Positions 22,512 to 34,400 of a stretch of DNA of 64,000 bases are shown here, one piece after another. Source of the DNA: Aquatica leii (lineage: Eukaryota > Arthropoda > Insecta > Coleoptera > Lampyridae). A program made the position numbers and the translations under genes. Position 1 is the first letter of the stretch. Each line of letters begins with the position of its first letter. The stretch lies in assembly GCA_035610365.1 (NCBI GenBank), contig CM069439.1:21527533-21591532 (forward strand). Direction: 5' to 3'. The notes beneath the pieces were generated by a model, which saw nothing but the letters and a program-made list of their open reading frames with translations, searched no databases and was not told the origin of the DNA.

Positions 22512-25306
22512 GGGAGAGTGGGTAGGTTTGGGACGTTTTGCGTTTAAATGACTATTAACCCGTTCTCTTTACTTGGTGTAATCTGAAATTTTAGGACACT
22601 ACTGTTTGAAGTATTTAATAGATGTTTACCTATTCAAAACCATTGATTTCTGTTCTTAAATATTAAAAAAAAAAGAAAATTTTCGGACAAATGTCCCAAA
22701 CCTCCTGATAGGCAGTTGGAATGGGACACATTGCAGGGGGAATGGGACAGGTGGGTAAACCAATGTATTAGGTAGGTATAACAAATGTTGAAGTCAACGT
22801 ACATTCTTAAACAAATCAAAATTGATTTCAAAATAAAAAATGGACAAAGTACTTTGTGTTTCCCCAAAACATTGTGGGGATGGTAGCTTCAAAACAACGT
22901 CATTTTTTGAAATTGTACTGCTATCTTCTTCGGTAGGAAATAAAAACTTTGATGAAATTCCCTTTCTTCTTCAATCACTTCTCTTGTTAGGATATTTACT
23001 CTAGCAGCGTAGTGAACAGCCTGTTTCTTACCTAGAAACTTACATAAAACAAAATCTCCAACTGTGATATTATTGATGTCAAAATCAAACTCATCCTCTT
23101 GGTCAAAATTTAAATTTTCATCGCCAGAATCACGCAAATCTGGCATACTCTCACTTGAATTATCTGAATCTTCTGTAAACGTGTCTTTTATTTGCTTATT
23201 GTGATTGAGGATAATATTACTAAAATATATATACCTTTTTTTGCATTGTTCAATCTTCTGCAACTCTTGCTTGCTTTTCTTTTTGTTGTGGAGCTTTTCT
23301 CCGACGTATCAGTTAATTTTCGGGTTTTCCACGCTTTCGGCATTGTTTAAATTTACGAGGAGGAGCCTTCGGATAAGACATGATATGTTCTGGTGTTAAA
23401 TCCTGCTAAAGAAAAAGAACAATGGTTTGATAAAGTTTCGAAAATCGTGTACCCACATTTACTAACCTCTCAACAAGTTGAGGTCGAAGTGCTTGGTAAA
23501 TTTATTTGGCAAAACTGAGAATCATTTGAAGTGCAACTGATAGTGCCATTCTTTTTATCTACAGAAGTAGTGGCATTTTCTTGTTCATTTTCATTAAGCG
23601 AACGATCTGTTACATATGCCATCAAAAAATCGTCTTTTGAAAATACACTGGGATTATAGGGCCATATGCCTGTTTTCTGAAACCCTTTTATAATATTGTC
23701 TCTTGTACAACCACTGTTAAATGCAGATCCACCAAGTTCAGCTATATTATATATCGTTAGTCTTTTCGCGGTTAGCAACCATCCAGTTATCACAAGCTTG
23801 ATTGTATCTAGCTTTTAATGGTCTATTAACGGAAACATCTAGTGGTTGAAGGCGGTGGCTGCAATGAGGGGTAAGAGTTATAAGCAATACTCCATTATCT
23901 TTGCCTGCCTGTATCACATTGACATTGACATAGCTATCGAGATTGTCTAAAAAAAGTACCACATGTTCATCTCGATTGCATTTCACATGTTTAATAAAAT
24001 GTCTAAAAATCAATAAAAAATCATTGTCTGATGTCATCCATCCACTGTTGTGTGACAAACCGAGACTCTCAAGTGGCGCACCGTGAATCATAAAATCTTT
24101 AAAATTTACCCTAGAAAAGACGAAAGCTGGTGGAACTGTGTTCCCCGTAGCATTAATAAAACAACATAGGGTAATCAGCTGACCACGCTCTACCGAAGTC
24201 ACTTGTCCAATTTGTTTAGCACCCTTTTTGCCAATGATTTTAGAAGGTTTGTGCACTGTTGTTAAGGCCGTTTCATCGCAGTTCCATATCAAATCAGCCC
24301 TAAACGTATGACGATGGTATAATGTCTTGACGTTAGAAAAAAAGTCTCCTACGTTCTTCTCGTTGAAGCTAGTAGAGCGGTTTAGGCTGGTAGCTTCAGG
24401 AGCACAAATAGAAAGGGTGGGATTTCTGCGCATAAAACCAAATAACCATTCCTTTCCACCTTTTTTGTTTTCTACCCACTTACGAGATAATTCCAGTTTT
24501 AATGCGACAGCATACTGATAAGCAAGTTTCTTCACTTGTTTTGTGCTGAGACCATAATGCATTTTAGATGCAGTTTTTAAATATTTAGAAACTATATCTT
24601 CCTGTTGCTTGCTGAACACTTGCTTAACAGCGACATTGGGATTGTACTTATATTCAGCAATATTGTTTAATGGTTTTGACGCACTTACATGATGATTTTG
24701 GGATGTTAAACGCATTTGCAACACATCTAATGGAACTACCTTTCCTAACTTCTTCTATTGCATTTTTCAGTTGATCTTCAGTTACTCGTTCTCTGTTGGT
24801 TTTACGCACCCAAATTCTACCCATTATAGAGACTGCAAAAACAAATTATTTGTTTAAATCTCTGTTTAAACTTACATTACACTAGCAGGTAGAATGGGAC
24901 TGTCCCATTCCTACTGCATTTAAATTGTCCCATTCCTCCTGCACAGACCGTTCAAAAGTTTAAATTTTTTACAATTTTATTTGCGGCATTTTTGGTTTGC
25001 TAACCTACATGCATATGCAGGAGGCACAACAAACATACCTATGAAAATATACATGAACCTAATAACTGAACATATACGCCAACATCACGTTTTTATGTTG
25101 AGCATCAATACTTACTTTTTGATGGTAAAACAAAACACAATTAATTTTTTCCACTATAAGTAGCAGCACCACCATCAAAATAAGTGTGTGCAAAACACAC
25201 TACTACGGCCACCTATTGCCACTTGCAAGAACATCTAGTATGCAGAGAATTCTAGCAATCACTGATGTCCCATTCCACCTGCGTTCCATTCCTACCTACT
25301 CTCCCC
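22512..25306 (-). mobile_element. pogo-like DNA transposon with both ends
   Basis: Ends read GGGAGAGTGGGTAGG at 22512 and, on the other strand, GGGGAGAGTAGGTAGG from 25306, flanked by TA at 22510-22511 and 25307-25308. Further shared subterminal sequence contains GGGAC and repeated TCCCATTC-type motifs, which also recur inside both ends (near 22690-22750 and 24890-24950). The 2.8 kb body holds one minus-strand pogo transposase relic. Confidence 0.85.
22889..24823 (-). pseudogene. pogo/Tigger-type transposase relic
   Basis: The start at 24823 reads MGRIWVRKTNRERVT, followed by a psq-type helix-turn-helix (KGSSIRCVANAFNIPKSS). After a frameshift near 24680 the long frame 24724-23747 covers the CENP-B-like HTH region and the DDE_1 domain. 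Catalytic Asp residues are in WNCDETALTT, LFLDNLDSYVN and HRLQPLDV. A second frameshift near 23770 leads into 23793-23470 with IYNIAELGG, GFQKTGIWPYNP and FLMAYVTDR. The C-terminal part 23263-22889 has DFVLCKFLGKK and a YAARV stretch typical of pogo tails. So at least two or three frame breaks in an otherwise well preserved gene. The triad is intact by eye. Confidence 0.85.
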
Positions 25307-25308
25307 TA

Positions 25309-26222
25309 CAAAATATCTTCCTTCAATAGCCATATACTTTGGCCCCATAAAATCTAACAAAATGCAGTCTGAAGAGGGCGGTATCCACCCAACTACCCAA
25401 CGATTCGGAAAATTATTATTTGAGTACTCCTTAGCAGCAAGACTGTAATGTGGTAGAGCACCATCATGCATGAACCATAAGTCACGGCGTGTTTCTAACA
25501 AAACGTCCTCAAGTAAAATAAGTATAATAACTTTCCAAAAAATTCCTGTAATTTGGTTCATCTGCTAAAAACAATGGTCTTTTCAAGTAATTGCCAACTA
25601 TGCGAATCCAAATGTGGTATGCAAAATTTTGTTAGTGTCTTGATTGTGTAATAGTGTGAGGATATTTTGGAGGTCGTTGATGGTCATTATGGAAATTATT
25701 AATTGCACCCCTAGAGAAAGTTGCTTTGTTCCTGAAAAGCTCAACATATTGAAAGTTCAGATTAAGATACTAGGATCGAAACCGGTTACAAGTTAGCATT
25801 CTTGGTCAGAAATTAGCTTCACTAAGACTCTGCATTTGCTGTATGTGGTAGGAGTACAGTAGCTGTTCATGCAGACTTTTCCATACTGTACTATGCTTTA
25901 AAGATAATTATCTCGTATTAGATTTAGGATTTTCAACAATTCTATTGAATGCATTTTCTTTAAACTTTGGCAAACTGGTGCTCTGTTAAGCCTCGCAATC
26001 CGGCGTATTGCGTTTAAAAGATCTTGACTCAGTAAGACGGTGTCGGATTGATGCAAAAGTTTTTTTAGCTGGACATCTTCGATTCGGAATGTTTTGGCAT
26101 AACAACGTCGAGCCAAATTACAGTGTCCATTTCCTCGTCCATACGTGTAATGTGTGCCTGCAATTTTTCGTTAGTAAAATTCCTAATTAGCTTTATGAAT
26201 TCAAAATTTTAGATACACCCTG
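25309..26222 (-). mobile_element. IS630/Tc1-type transposon relic next to the pogo element
   Basis: Minus-strand frames show pieces of an IS630-type transposase: KATFSRGAINNFHND (region after the first catalytic Asp), IRIVGNYLKRPLFL-like sequence, then WFMHDGALPHYSLA with the second Asp and FPNRW. The C-terminal end with the third Asp is cut at the pogo boundary. Many frameshifts. The right end near 26212-26222 reads CACCCTG before TA, similar to the end of the MITE at 1073-1914. The other end is missing, which fits pogo having inserted at a TA inside this older copy; I looked left of 22510 for the rest and was not convinced. Confidence 0.55.
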
Positions 26223-26559
26223 TATACTTGTTTATTTTAGTATGTTGAAAGTTGATAAAAATACGTCCAACGAAATGCAAACTAACTACAGACAACTAAA
26301 GTTTAATGTGTTTAGGATATATTTTCACAACTGGCAACACAAACAATAAAAAAAAATAGTTTTGTATGAATCACAAAATTATCAACAAAAAATGTCATGT
26401 ACTTACTTTTTGCCAACTTTTAGCAACAAAACAAAAACACTTATTAATGATTTTTGGTAAACTGATTAATATAATATCACATAATATTAATATTCAATAA
26501 AGAGAAATATATTTTTGAACACAAAAATTCGTCGAATGGATTTTTTGTGCAATCTAGAG

Positions 26560-27173
26560 AGACACAGGTGGCAATACTTTCTGTTCTCTAACAAAATTTT
26601 ATCACCACTTTATTCAAGATGCGACTTATCAGCAGCCGCACTTTTTTGGTTACTATGTTGTTTCTGTGTTTACGATTCATGTGACTTTTGACAATCGATT
26701 TTGGCAATTCCTTCATGAAGTTACTTCGTTTTTGTTTTTGTTTTTGTATGTTGCTGCTGCTTCCCGTAGTTTTACATTGGCCCACTGAACCAGAAGACCA
26801 ATAATATGATCACCAAATATATTTATGATAATATTATGCTGAGGAGTTTTTACAGATTTGGTTCGTGGTTCAACTGGCCACTTTTACAATTTTGGCCATA
26901 CGCATATTTCTTCACAACCACTTCTTTCAAATTGGCGCTTGCTACGTTTTCATTGTTCAACTTTGCTGTACGTACTGCTTCTCTTTCAGATTTTTCCTCT
27001 GATCCTTTCGAATTCGTGTTGTGTTTGTTGTCAATATATTGATCTGCGTTTCCTTCATCACCATTAAAACCGCTATCAATCTCATCCAGCCAGCCAACAG
27101 CTATTTTCTCAAAGTCATTATGAAGTACACTGACAGCTTTCCCAGATGTGCTTGGTCTGGGATTTATTTTCAT
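26560..27173 (-). pseudogene. Probable internally deleted piggyBac derivative
   Basis: The 107-codon frame 27173-26850 begins MKINPRPSTSGKAV and is acidic, like piggyBac N-terminal tails; it ends with YGQNCKSGQL and, in another frame, SVKTPQHNII, similar to the RTRxxNIV block. It then passes directly to a stretch like the piggyBac C-terminal helices (FMKELPKSIVKSHMNRK). If right, the catalytic middle is deleted. Just upstream a 51 bp stretch with GTAAGT and TTTCCTAG borders (about 27233 to 27183) looks like a small intron before the start codon. No cysteine-rich tail seen. Confidence is limited because each match is short. Confidence 0.4.
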
Positions 27174-27239
27174 TCAGTTTTGCTCCTAGGAAATCAGTTT
27201 TGAAAATAATATAAATAAAAAGTTACACACTTACTGATG

Positions 27240-27769
27240 TGAAATCTGTGAGACTCTGATGCTAATGGCGTTTTTAGAAAACAAGTGAATCACAGAAACA
27301 TTGTGCAGCTTTGTTCAGAGTAGGGTTAGCACTAAACAGGAAGGTATTTGAAAGCGCTGAGTAGGGCAATTCAAATTACGGGTGGGGCCAGAGCGCCAAA
27401 AGTCTTGCGGAGTCTGTGAGACGTTGAATTCAGGTTTTCACGGGTTATACTATAGGTGAGTTTTGAAAATGTGTATTCCGACATGTGATAAAAGCTGAAC
27501 TTCTGGAAATTTTTACACACGACTTATTCAGAACGGAAGATTATGGTAATTAATGATTGCAACTGTAAATTAGTAATCTAAACGCAATTTTTACGTTAAA
27601 TTTCATTTCGACGTTGGTTACTTTTCTCTAAAAATTCGTAAATTTTATTTGGGTATTAGCGTTTGTGTATGTTATATTATTTTCTTCAGAACATTATCAA
27701 CTACTAAGTTAAACATGCAGGGCTAAAAACTCCACCTTATTTTAGTGCCTCCTTAGTTGTGTACTCTTC
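27240..27769. other. Unassigned interval
   Basis: No gene or clear repeat seen. Confidence 0.4.
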
Positions 27770-29890
27770 CAATTGTTGTTTACCCGTTGTCACGTAGTTT
27801 CTTCTCTTGTCGTTTTTGTAATTCTTGCCAGTTTACCATTTACTAAACTACTTTACATTGCTTTCTTTACAACACTATCAAATGTTTTTTCTAGATTAAT
27901 AAAAGCTATGTATATCTCGTCGGAGGTAAATTTTTCTATTAGTTGCTTAATTACAAATATGTGGCCTTGTATTCTTCTCCTGATTTATCTCTTTTTAGCT
28001 TCTTCAAACTCTTTTTTACTTCTTTTACAGTAGCTTCTTCATGTTCTTCTACAATGTTTTCTGTACTATTTTTTTCTGTCCCTTCTAATCTTGCCACTTT
28101 CTGTGTTTGATCTATCCTCAACGTTTCTTCAAAGAATTTATACCATTTCTTCATAAGCACATCTTCGCTTTCTAAAGTTCTTTTATCTTTTGCCCTTATA
28201 TGTTTACGTGCATGTGCTTTTCTCTTACGCAGCGATCTTATAATGTAGTTTTTGGTTTTCCAATCCGCCATGTTTCATCTTCTTACTTTATTCTTGACTC
28301 TATTCCTCTGTTCTTTTTAACGGTCATATTTTTTATCAGTTCTATTTTCTAAATATTCTCCGTTCTTAATCTTTCATTCTACCAATTTGCTTGCTTTTGT
28401 CTTTTAATGCTTTTTGTAGTTCCGTATACTTCTACTGTTTTTATTAATATTTTTAAGTTATCTATATTATTGCGGGTTTTAGTCACCTCTTCTTTAATGT
28501 TTATATTATATCTTCTTGGCGTCTCTTGTTCTCCCAGTTTATAGGTTTTTATATATAGCCTGTATTTTCAGTTTGAATGATACTAAATAGCGATCGGAAA
28601 ATATTTCTGCTCCCTTTTTCATTCTCGTATCCTTCATTTCTTTTCTATATGTTATATTTATTATTATATAATCTATTTTTCTTTTTTACTTATTACTTCA
28701 TTTGTATATTTATTTATTTTCTTATGAGCAAAGAAGGTGTTGGTTATTAACATATTGTTCATGCGAAACCATTATTATTTCTAACGTTCTCTCCGTGTAC
28801 TCCACTAGACTCTTTATTTTTCTTTCCCATTTTTTCATTTACGTCTCCCGTTATTATAATTTTTTCCTTATTTTTTTCAATTGTTTCTGTTAATTGTTCC
28901 CAAAATTTTTCTTTTTTTCGTCTCATCGCCATTTGGTCTAAAGACCATTTCCAAATTTGTATTGGTTTATCTTTCCATTTCTATCTCTATTTTCAATATT
29001 CTTTCAGACATCGCTTTTCTGCTTTTTGTGTAATATTTAGCACACTATATATCAATAAAAGTCCTACCATTACGTCCTTTCGCGTTCCTTTCTTTTTGGT
29101 TTTTGATAAACTCAATATGTTCAAATCTGCTTTATCAAAATCATCAACCAGTTAACATTTTTTCCTTGCTATGTTTGTTATATTCTAACTACCTATTTTC
29201 TATATTACTGCTTATTTACTTATCCTGAATGTTACCTTTTTGGCCAGTCAGTCCTTTTTTCGAACCGTAGTATTTGCCATTTTCGTCATCTTGGTTTGCG
29301 TCCTGCTATTAACTCCTAGTTTTTTTAATTATTGTTTACTAGTGTTTCTTTCTTTTTCAACTCTTCTAGCATGCTTTTTACTTTGTTTTACTTCTCATTT
29401 TTCTTTAATGCTTAAGTTTTGTATCTTCTTTTAAAATTATTTCCGTTTTTCTTCTTTCCTGCTCTTTTCTTGATTTGAATATCTATGTCTCTTTCTTGTT
29501 TTGTAAAGTCAGTATTAATATATACATACCTTATCCCTTCTTAAATTTCTTATTTTATTTTTATTTTTCATTATCTTTATTTTTTCTACAAAGCTTTCTG
29601 GTTCAATTAGACTTGTTTTTGGTTCTGTTTTAATTCGCAAAGTTGTTCCTTCATAAATGTTTACATTTTTTTCTTTATTTTTATTGATTTACTTGAGCCC
29701 AGCGTTAGACACTAAGCTACTATTTTTTTTCAAAGTGGTCCACTCTCGTTTAGCAAAGATTTCTTTTTTGTCTTTGATGTAGTCTATTCCTGCTACTCTC
29801 TTTCTTTTTTCTCCATCAGTAGATTCACTATCTGTGTTTTTCATTGCTTTTCTCAAAATGATTTTAAATTTTTGTACTTTGTAGTAAATG
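27770..29890 (-). mobile_element. LINE (non-LTR retrotransposon) fragment
   Basis: Minus strand. From 29880 downward: a lysine- and glutamate-rich coiled region (for example near 29500-29850), then an endonuclease with IIITGDVNEKMG near 28860-28830 (the GD-x-N catalytic block) and a later SMIDYIIV-like stretch. The frame 28271-27951 contains WYKFFEETL and VKKSLKKLKRDKSG, the linker just before the reverse transcriptase. RT motif A follows as YIAFINLEKTFDSV near 27880. The element is cut soon after, before the YxDD box. Numerous frame breaks. Clade not fixed; different from the R1-type copy at 42-51 kb. Confidence 0.6.
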
Positions 29891-30053
29891 TGAAGTCGAT
29901 GTGTTCAGATATCCCGTCGAATCACAGAGCGTATTTATTTTAAATCGTGATTTCAAACTAAATTTCAACTTTCTTGTTGGCTATACTACCTATTGAGCAA
30001 TATTATTTTTTACTTTTTTATATGATAAGGAAGTTAAGGCTGTTTTTTGAAAA

Positions 30054-30472
30054 TGTATTTGTAATTAATATTATTTTTGAAGATTTTTAATAAAACAGCG
30101 TTTTGGTTAAAAAAAACCATTTTTTTCTTTATTTTAAAATCTGACTGACTGAAAAATTTTTTAATAAAAGAGATATTAAAAACGTGAAAATTTATATTCA
30201 ACTATGTTATTTAAAGTAATAAGATGCTAATAAATAATATAACCAAAACCAAGTAATAAAAATTTATAAAAATAAAAATTTTAATTAAATTGACAATCAC
30301 AAAATTATAAAAATTTGAACAATGTACAACAAAGGTTTGAAAAAGCTTACACGATAAGCTAAACGTCGTCACCAAAAAGTCAGATTTTAAAATAAAGAAA
30401 AAAATGGTTTTTTTAACCAAAACGCTGTTTTATTAAAAATCTTCAAAAATAATATTAATTACAAATACATTC
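30054..30472. repeat. Young foldback MITE, about 420 bp
   Basis: Arms 30054-30144 and 30379-30472 are inverted copies, differing by little more than one base in an A run. Shared sequence includes TGTATTTGTAATTAATATT at the outer end and TAAAACAGCGTTTTGGTTAA. The 235 bp centre is AT-rich with no coding potential. Near-identity of arms implies recent insertion or gene conversion. Target duplication not determined. Confidence 0.8.
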
Positions 30473-31293
30473 TTTTTTACTATTGTTAAAGCTCTAATTT
30501 AACAATTTATAAAATTTCTAAGCCGAAGAAAAAATAAAGATTTGTATATATTTACTTCTATTTTTTTTAAAGCTTCATTTTTATTTAAAATTAATATTTA
30601 CTGCAAATACTTGTTGTCTACGCATGTTATTTTCTAAAACTATTCAACTAATTAATGTTTTGAAGGTATATAATGCTATGCGCGACAAAAACTCAGCTTA
30701 TAGACAATTTATAATTGAGTAATCTAGAAAATTATAATAATAATATAAACTGTAGAAATTTTTACTATAAATTAATTTTTCTTTTAATTTCTACATTGAA
30801 AAACTATTTCTTTAATGCCATTTCTGTAAAAAGTACGTGCATCTCTTTGTATGTAACAAAAACAAATTTTTAGGATAAGTTGTTTACAATAAATCTAGTA
30901 AAGGTAAACGTTTTTCCAGTTTTTTTCTAGAAGAAATATTAATAGTAACAGAATTATTTAAAATTGTTTTGCATTAACTTTATAGTTTGACTAATTAATA
31001 TTAATTATCAAGAATGACAGTAAATGTTATCTTCAAGACTGCATAAACAAAAACTTGAAATCTACAAAAAAAAATTGAAAAATCATTAATAATTTTGTTT
31101 AAAATTGTCAATTAGGTCAGGTTCATTTGAAGCACATTAACACTTACTTGTAATTTTAATTTTTCGAAAAATAAAATGTTCTATTGCTAGCCTTTAAAAT
31201 ATATTAGTCTAAAACAAGATATTAAAAGCATGTAGTCCTTTGTTGTGTGTAGTTGAATAATACAGGTTGAAATATAAAATAATTTTACTCTTG
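30473..31293. other. AT-rich interval, nothing recognised
   Basis: No gene seen. Confidence 0.4.
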
Positions 31294-31382
31294 TCAGAAC
31301 GGATTTGCGCCAAAACGGCTTTGCATTACGATGCTTAGCGACAAAAGCTCTTGCGCTAAACCGTTTTCGCGTCAAAACGTGC
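31294..31382 (-). repeat. Minisatellite-like array, 15-16 bp units
   Basis: On the minus strand about five degenerate units follow the pattern GTTTTG-N-CGC-N-AA (for example GTTTTGGCGCAAATCC). It is one of three such arrays in this window; see 41462-41535 and 52481-52550. Confidence 0.65.
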
Positions 31383-31674
31383 TTCTGCCGACGCTTGTCT
31401 GTTCGTGTCTATAAATCTCTAACCAGTAGTTTTTAATCACATATGCTAGATGAAAATAAACATACATTAACCGTTTTTGTATGAAGGATTTATGAATAAA
31501 AATACGGCTTTTGAACGTAATTTAAAGAATAGATTACATCAATTTATTACTGTTAATAAAAAAATTACAAAATTATTTTGCTGACTGTTTAGTATAACAA
31601 AGTATCTAATTTATGAAATTAATGGTCACTTTCTAATTGTTATTAACTATTTGTCTGTCTTATATCTTAATTCA

Positions 31675-32368
31675 AAACAAAATCTTTTAAAGCTGCGAAT
31701 TCTCGTTGCAACGAATCAGATAGAAACTTTTCAATTACAACAAAGGTTAGTTTTTATTAAATTCAAACCTTTGATTTCTATATACATGTTAAGTATAAAT
31801 TTGTTAGACTTTCGAGCAAAATTACTTATAAAGATGCATCGTCTGCAGCAAAATAGAACACATAATAAATAAAATTTGATCTTTCCTTAAGTAAGAATAC
31901 ATTTAATAACAACGTATAGCACAATATTTAAAGCAACAAAAAAACAATCTTCTTGATATATTCAAACTGTGTAAAAGGCGAAACTTTATGCAATTTTTAT
32001 CATGTTGCTTATCAACAAAATGTTTTAAAGCTGCGAATTCTTGTTGCAACGAATCAGATATAAAGTTTTTAATTACATCAAAGGTTAGTTTTTGTTAAAT
32101 TCAAACAGTTGGATTTCTATATACATGTTAAGTATTAATTTGTTAGAGTATAGAAAGCAAATTGCTTATAAAGATGCATCGTCTGCAGCACAATAGGACA
32201 CACAATGAATAAAATTTAATTTTTCCTTAAGTAAGAATACATTTAATAACAACGTATAGCACAATATTTAAAGCAACAATAAAGCAATCTTCTTAATATA
32301 TTCAAACTGTGTAAAAGGCTAAACTTTATGCAGTAATGCAATTTTTATCGTGTTACTTATTAATAAAA
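31675..32368. repeat. Tandem duplication, period 338 bp, two copies
   Basis: The blocks 31675-32012 and 32013-32368 are direct copies: AAAGCTGCGAATTC recurs 338 bp apart, and shared stretches include AAGATGCATCGTCTGCAGCA and CTTAAGTAAGAATACATTT. Identity is about 90 percent by eye; the second copy has a few extra bases near its end. Looks like a satellite unit present only twice here. No coding potential. Confidence 0.85.
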
Positions 32369-33810
32369 TATTCTTGACAGAATTTCGTTTGTTGAAAAGT
32401 TATTGCAATTATACAGTGATCTAAGCGTTTATTATATTTTGTTGTATTCACATTCACAAAAAAAACAATTAGTGAAATGTTAATATTTAGAAAGGTTTTT
32501 TGGTAGACTCTAAATTTAAAAGTAAATGGCCGAGACAAAATATATTTTAAGGACAATAAAGCTTATATTTACTAAATATTTTTAAGTAAAAGACAAATTG
32601 CTTTCTATATCTTTTGTATATGAAAGAGAAAATCCTGCTTATAAACAGAATAATTTTAGGAGTTACATTTTTTGTAAGAGAAAAGTAATGAAAAGATATT
32701 TTTGTACATTTTATTGCTAACGAACATTTTTTTTTATAAACTGATCATGTTAGTACTCGACGCTTTTTTTTCTAAGTATTTTAATAGCAAACACAAACTG
32801 AATAGATTTAATATAATTGTTTATAATATTTTTTTTTAAATAATTAAATTATTATTTTTGGTTTTGTCTTTTGTCTTAAAGTAGTCATAATAAGCGAATT
32901 ATTCGTACGTATTTATTTTTTGAACATGTTGGAATTGTTACATAAAACTAAAACTATCTGTTATACAAATTCAAAACTAAAGCGTTGTTTGAATTTCGAA
33001 ACAGTTGCATTGTGTAAATATGTTTTGTTTTTTTAAATGTAAACATTTTTGATTTTGTGTAGTTACCACATAACTTTATCCAAATTGTTTTGTTTTTGCA
33101 AGCTGAATTTGTTTCGTACCAGAACCGAATCTTGACGAAAACAAAACTGCTTAGTTCTAATAAGAACAACAGTTTCGAAAGTTAAAAAAATTGTTTAATA
33201 TTCTTACATTGTAATTACGTAAATTTATTTTAAACGCATTTTTTATTTTCCAAAACCTCAAATAGGATGCTGTATTTCTTTACACTTTCGATGATACACT
33301 ATGGTATTTACATTGCTAATAATGTTCAAATTTAGAATGAAAACTCAAACACAGCTCTGGCACATATATGTATATGTATATGCAGCAGTCTGCAAACGTA
33401 CATATAACATTTGCATTTTGTATTCAAAATTATATAGTTAGTTTATTGGGTTTAAAATGATGTTTGTACGTAATCTTTATACTGTTGTTCAAAATTGAAT
33501 AAACGTTTAACATCAGTTTCATAAATATGCATAAATACTGCTACATTGTTTTCATTTAATTACGCAAAACCCGTTGCTTAAAATTTCATTTTTTTGTTAT
33601 AAAATTATTAGTTTTAAAGTATAATTTTGTCTAAACGTTTTTGTACAATAAAAATTAATGTGAAATTCAAAAGTTTTTTTCTGAAATCGTATATACTTTT
33701 TAAAGCATAAAACTAAATTTACTCTGTTTCTGATATAATAATTGAAAATTTGTTGTTAGAAAAATATAAAAAGTGACGTATGCTACATTGTAACAACGTT
33801 AATATACCTA
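32369..33810. other. AT-rich interval, nothing recognised
   Basis: No gene seen. A short ATGTATATGTATATG simple repeat lies near 33365. Confidence 0.4.
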
Positions 33811-34400
33811 CTCTGTGACAAAAAATGCTGTCAGCGGAAGCACAGGATGTGATCGGTAGAACGATGGGCATTTACACGTATAAAATAATTTTCTACACGT
33901 ATACGTAGAAAATACGTATATAATGTATAATATGTAGACAATGTACATAATGACGTAAATAATCTAGAATATGCGCCATTTTTAAAAACCCAACCTGCCA
34001 ACAGCTGTTGAAGTTAGAATTTGACATTTGCTGATTAAAATTAGTATTACTGTGAACGGAATAGCAATATTTAAGTCTTTATCAAAGTCAAAACAAAACA
34101 CCCAAAAAACAGTACTAAAGTTTCGTATTTGAATAAAATTTGTTCGTAAAAAAACTTTTGTCAAGAACCCTATTTTATTTTAAAGTAGGTTCAACGATTT
34201 CCATCAAGATATCGATGCAAATAGTGATTGATGTAAAAATGCAGCTTTATATTCATATTATAATTCAGTTTTACCACATTGTAATTGTAGACATTGTTTG
34301 TATATGTACATTTGAAGCTTTATAAGTGTGTATCGAGCAAATTCGACACTTTACGAGTACAAAAAATAGTTTATTAAAATACAGTACACGCCGCTTAATA

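Noticed and set aside
27773-29434. Plus-strand frames in the LINE region
   Set aside because: Antisense to the endonuclease and RT of the minus-strand LINE.
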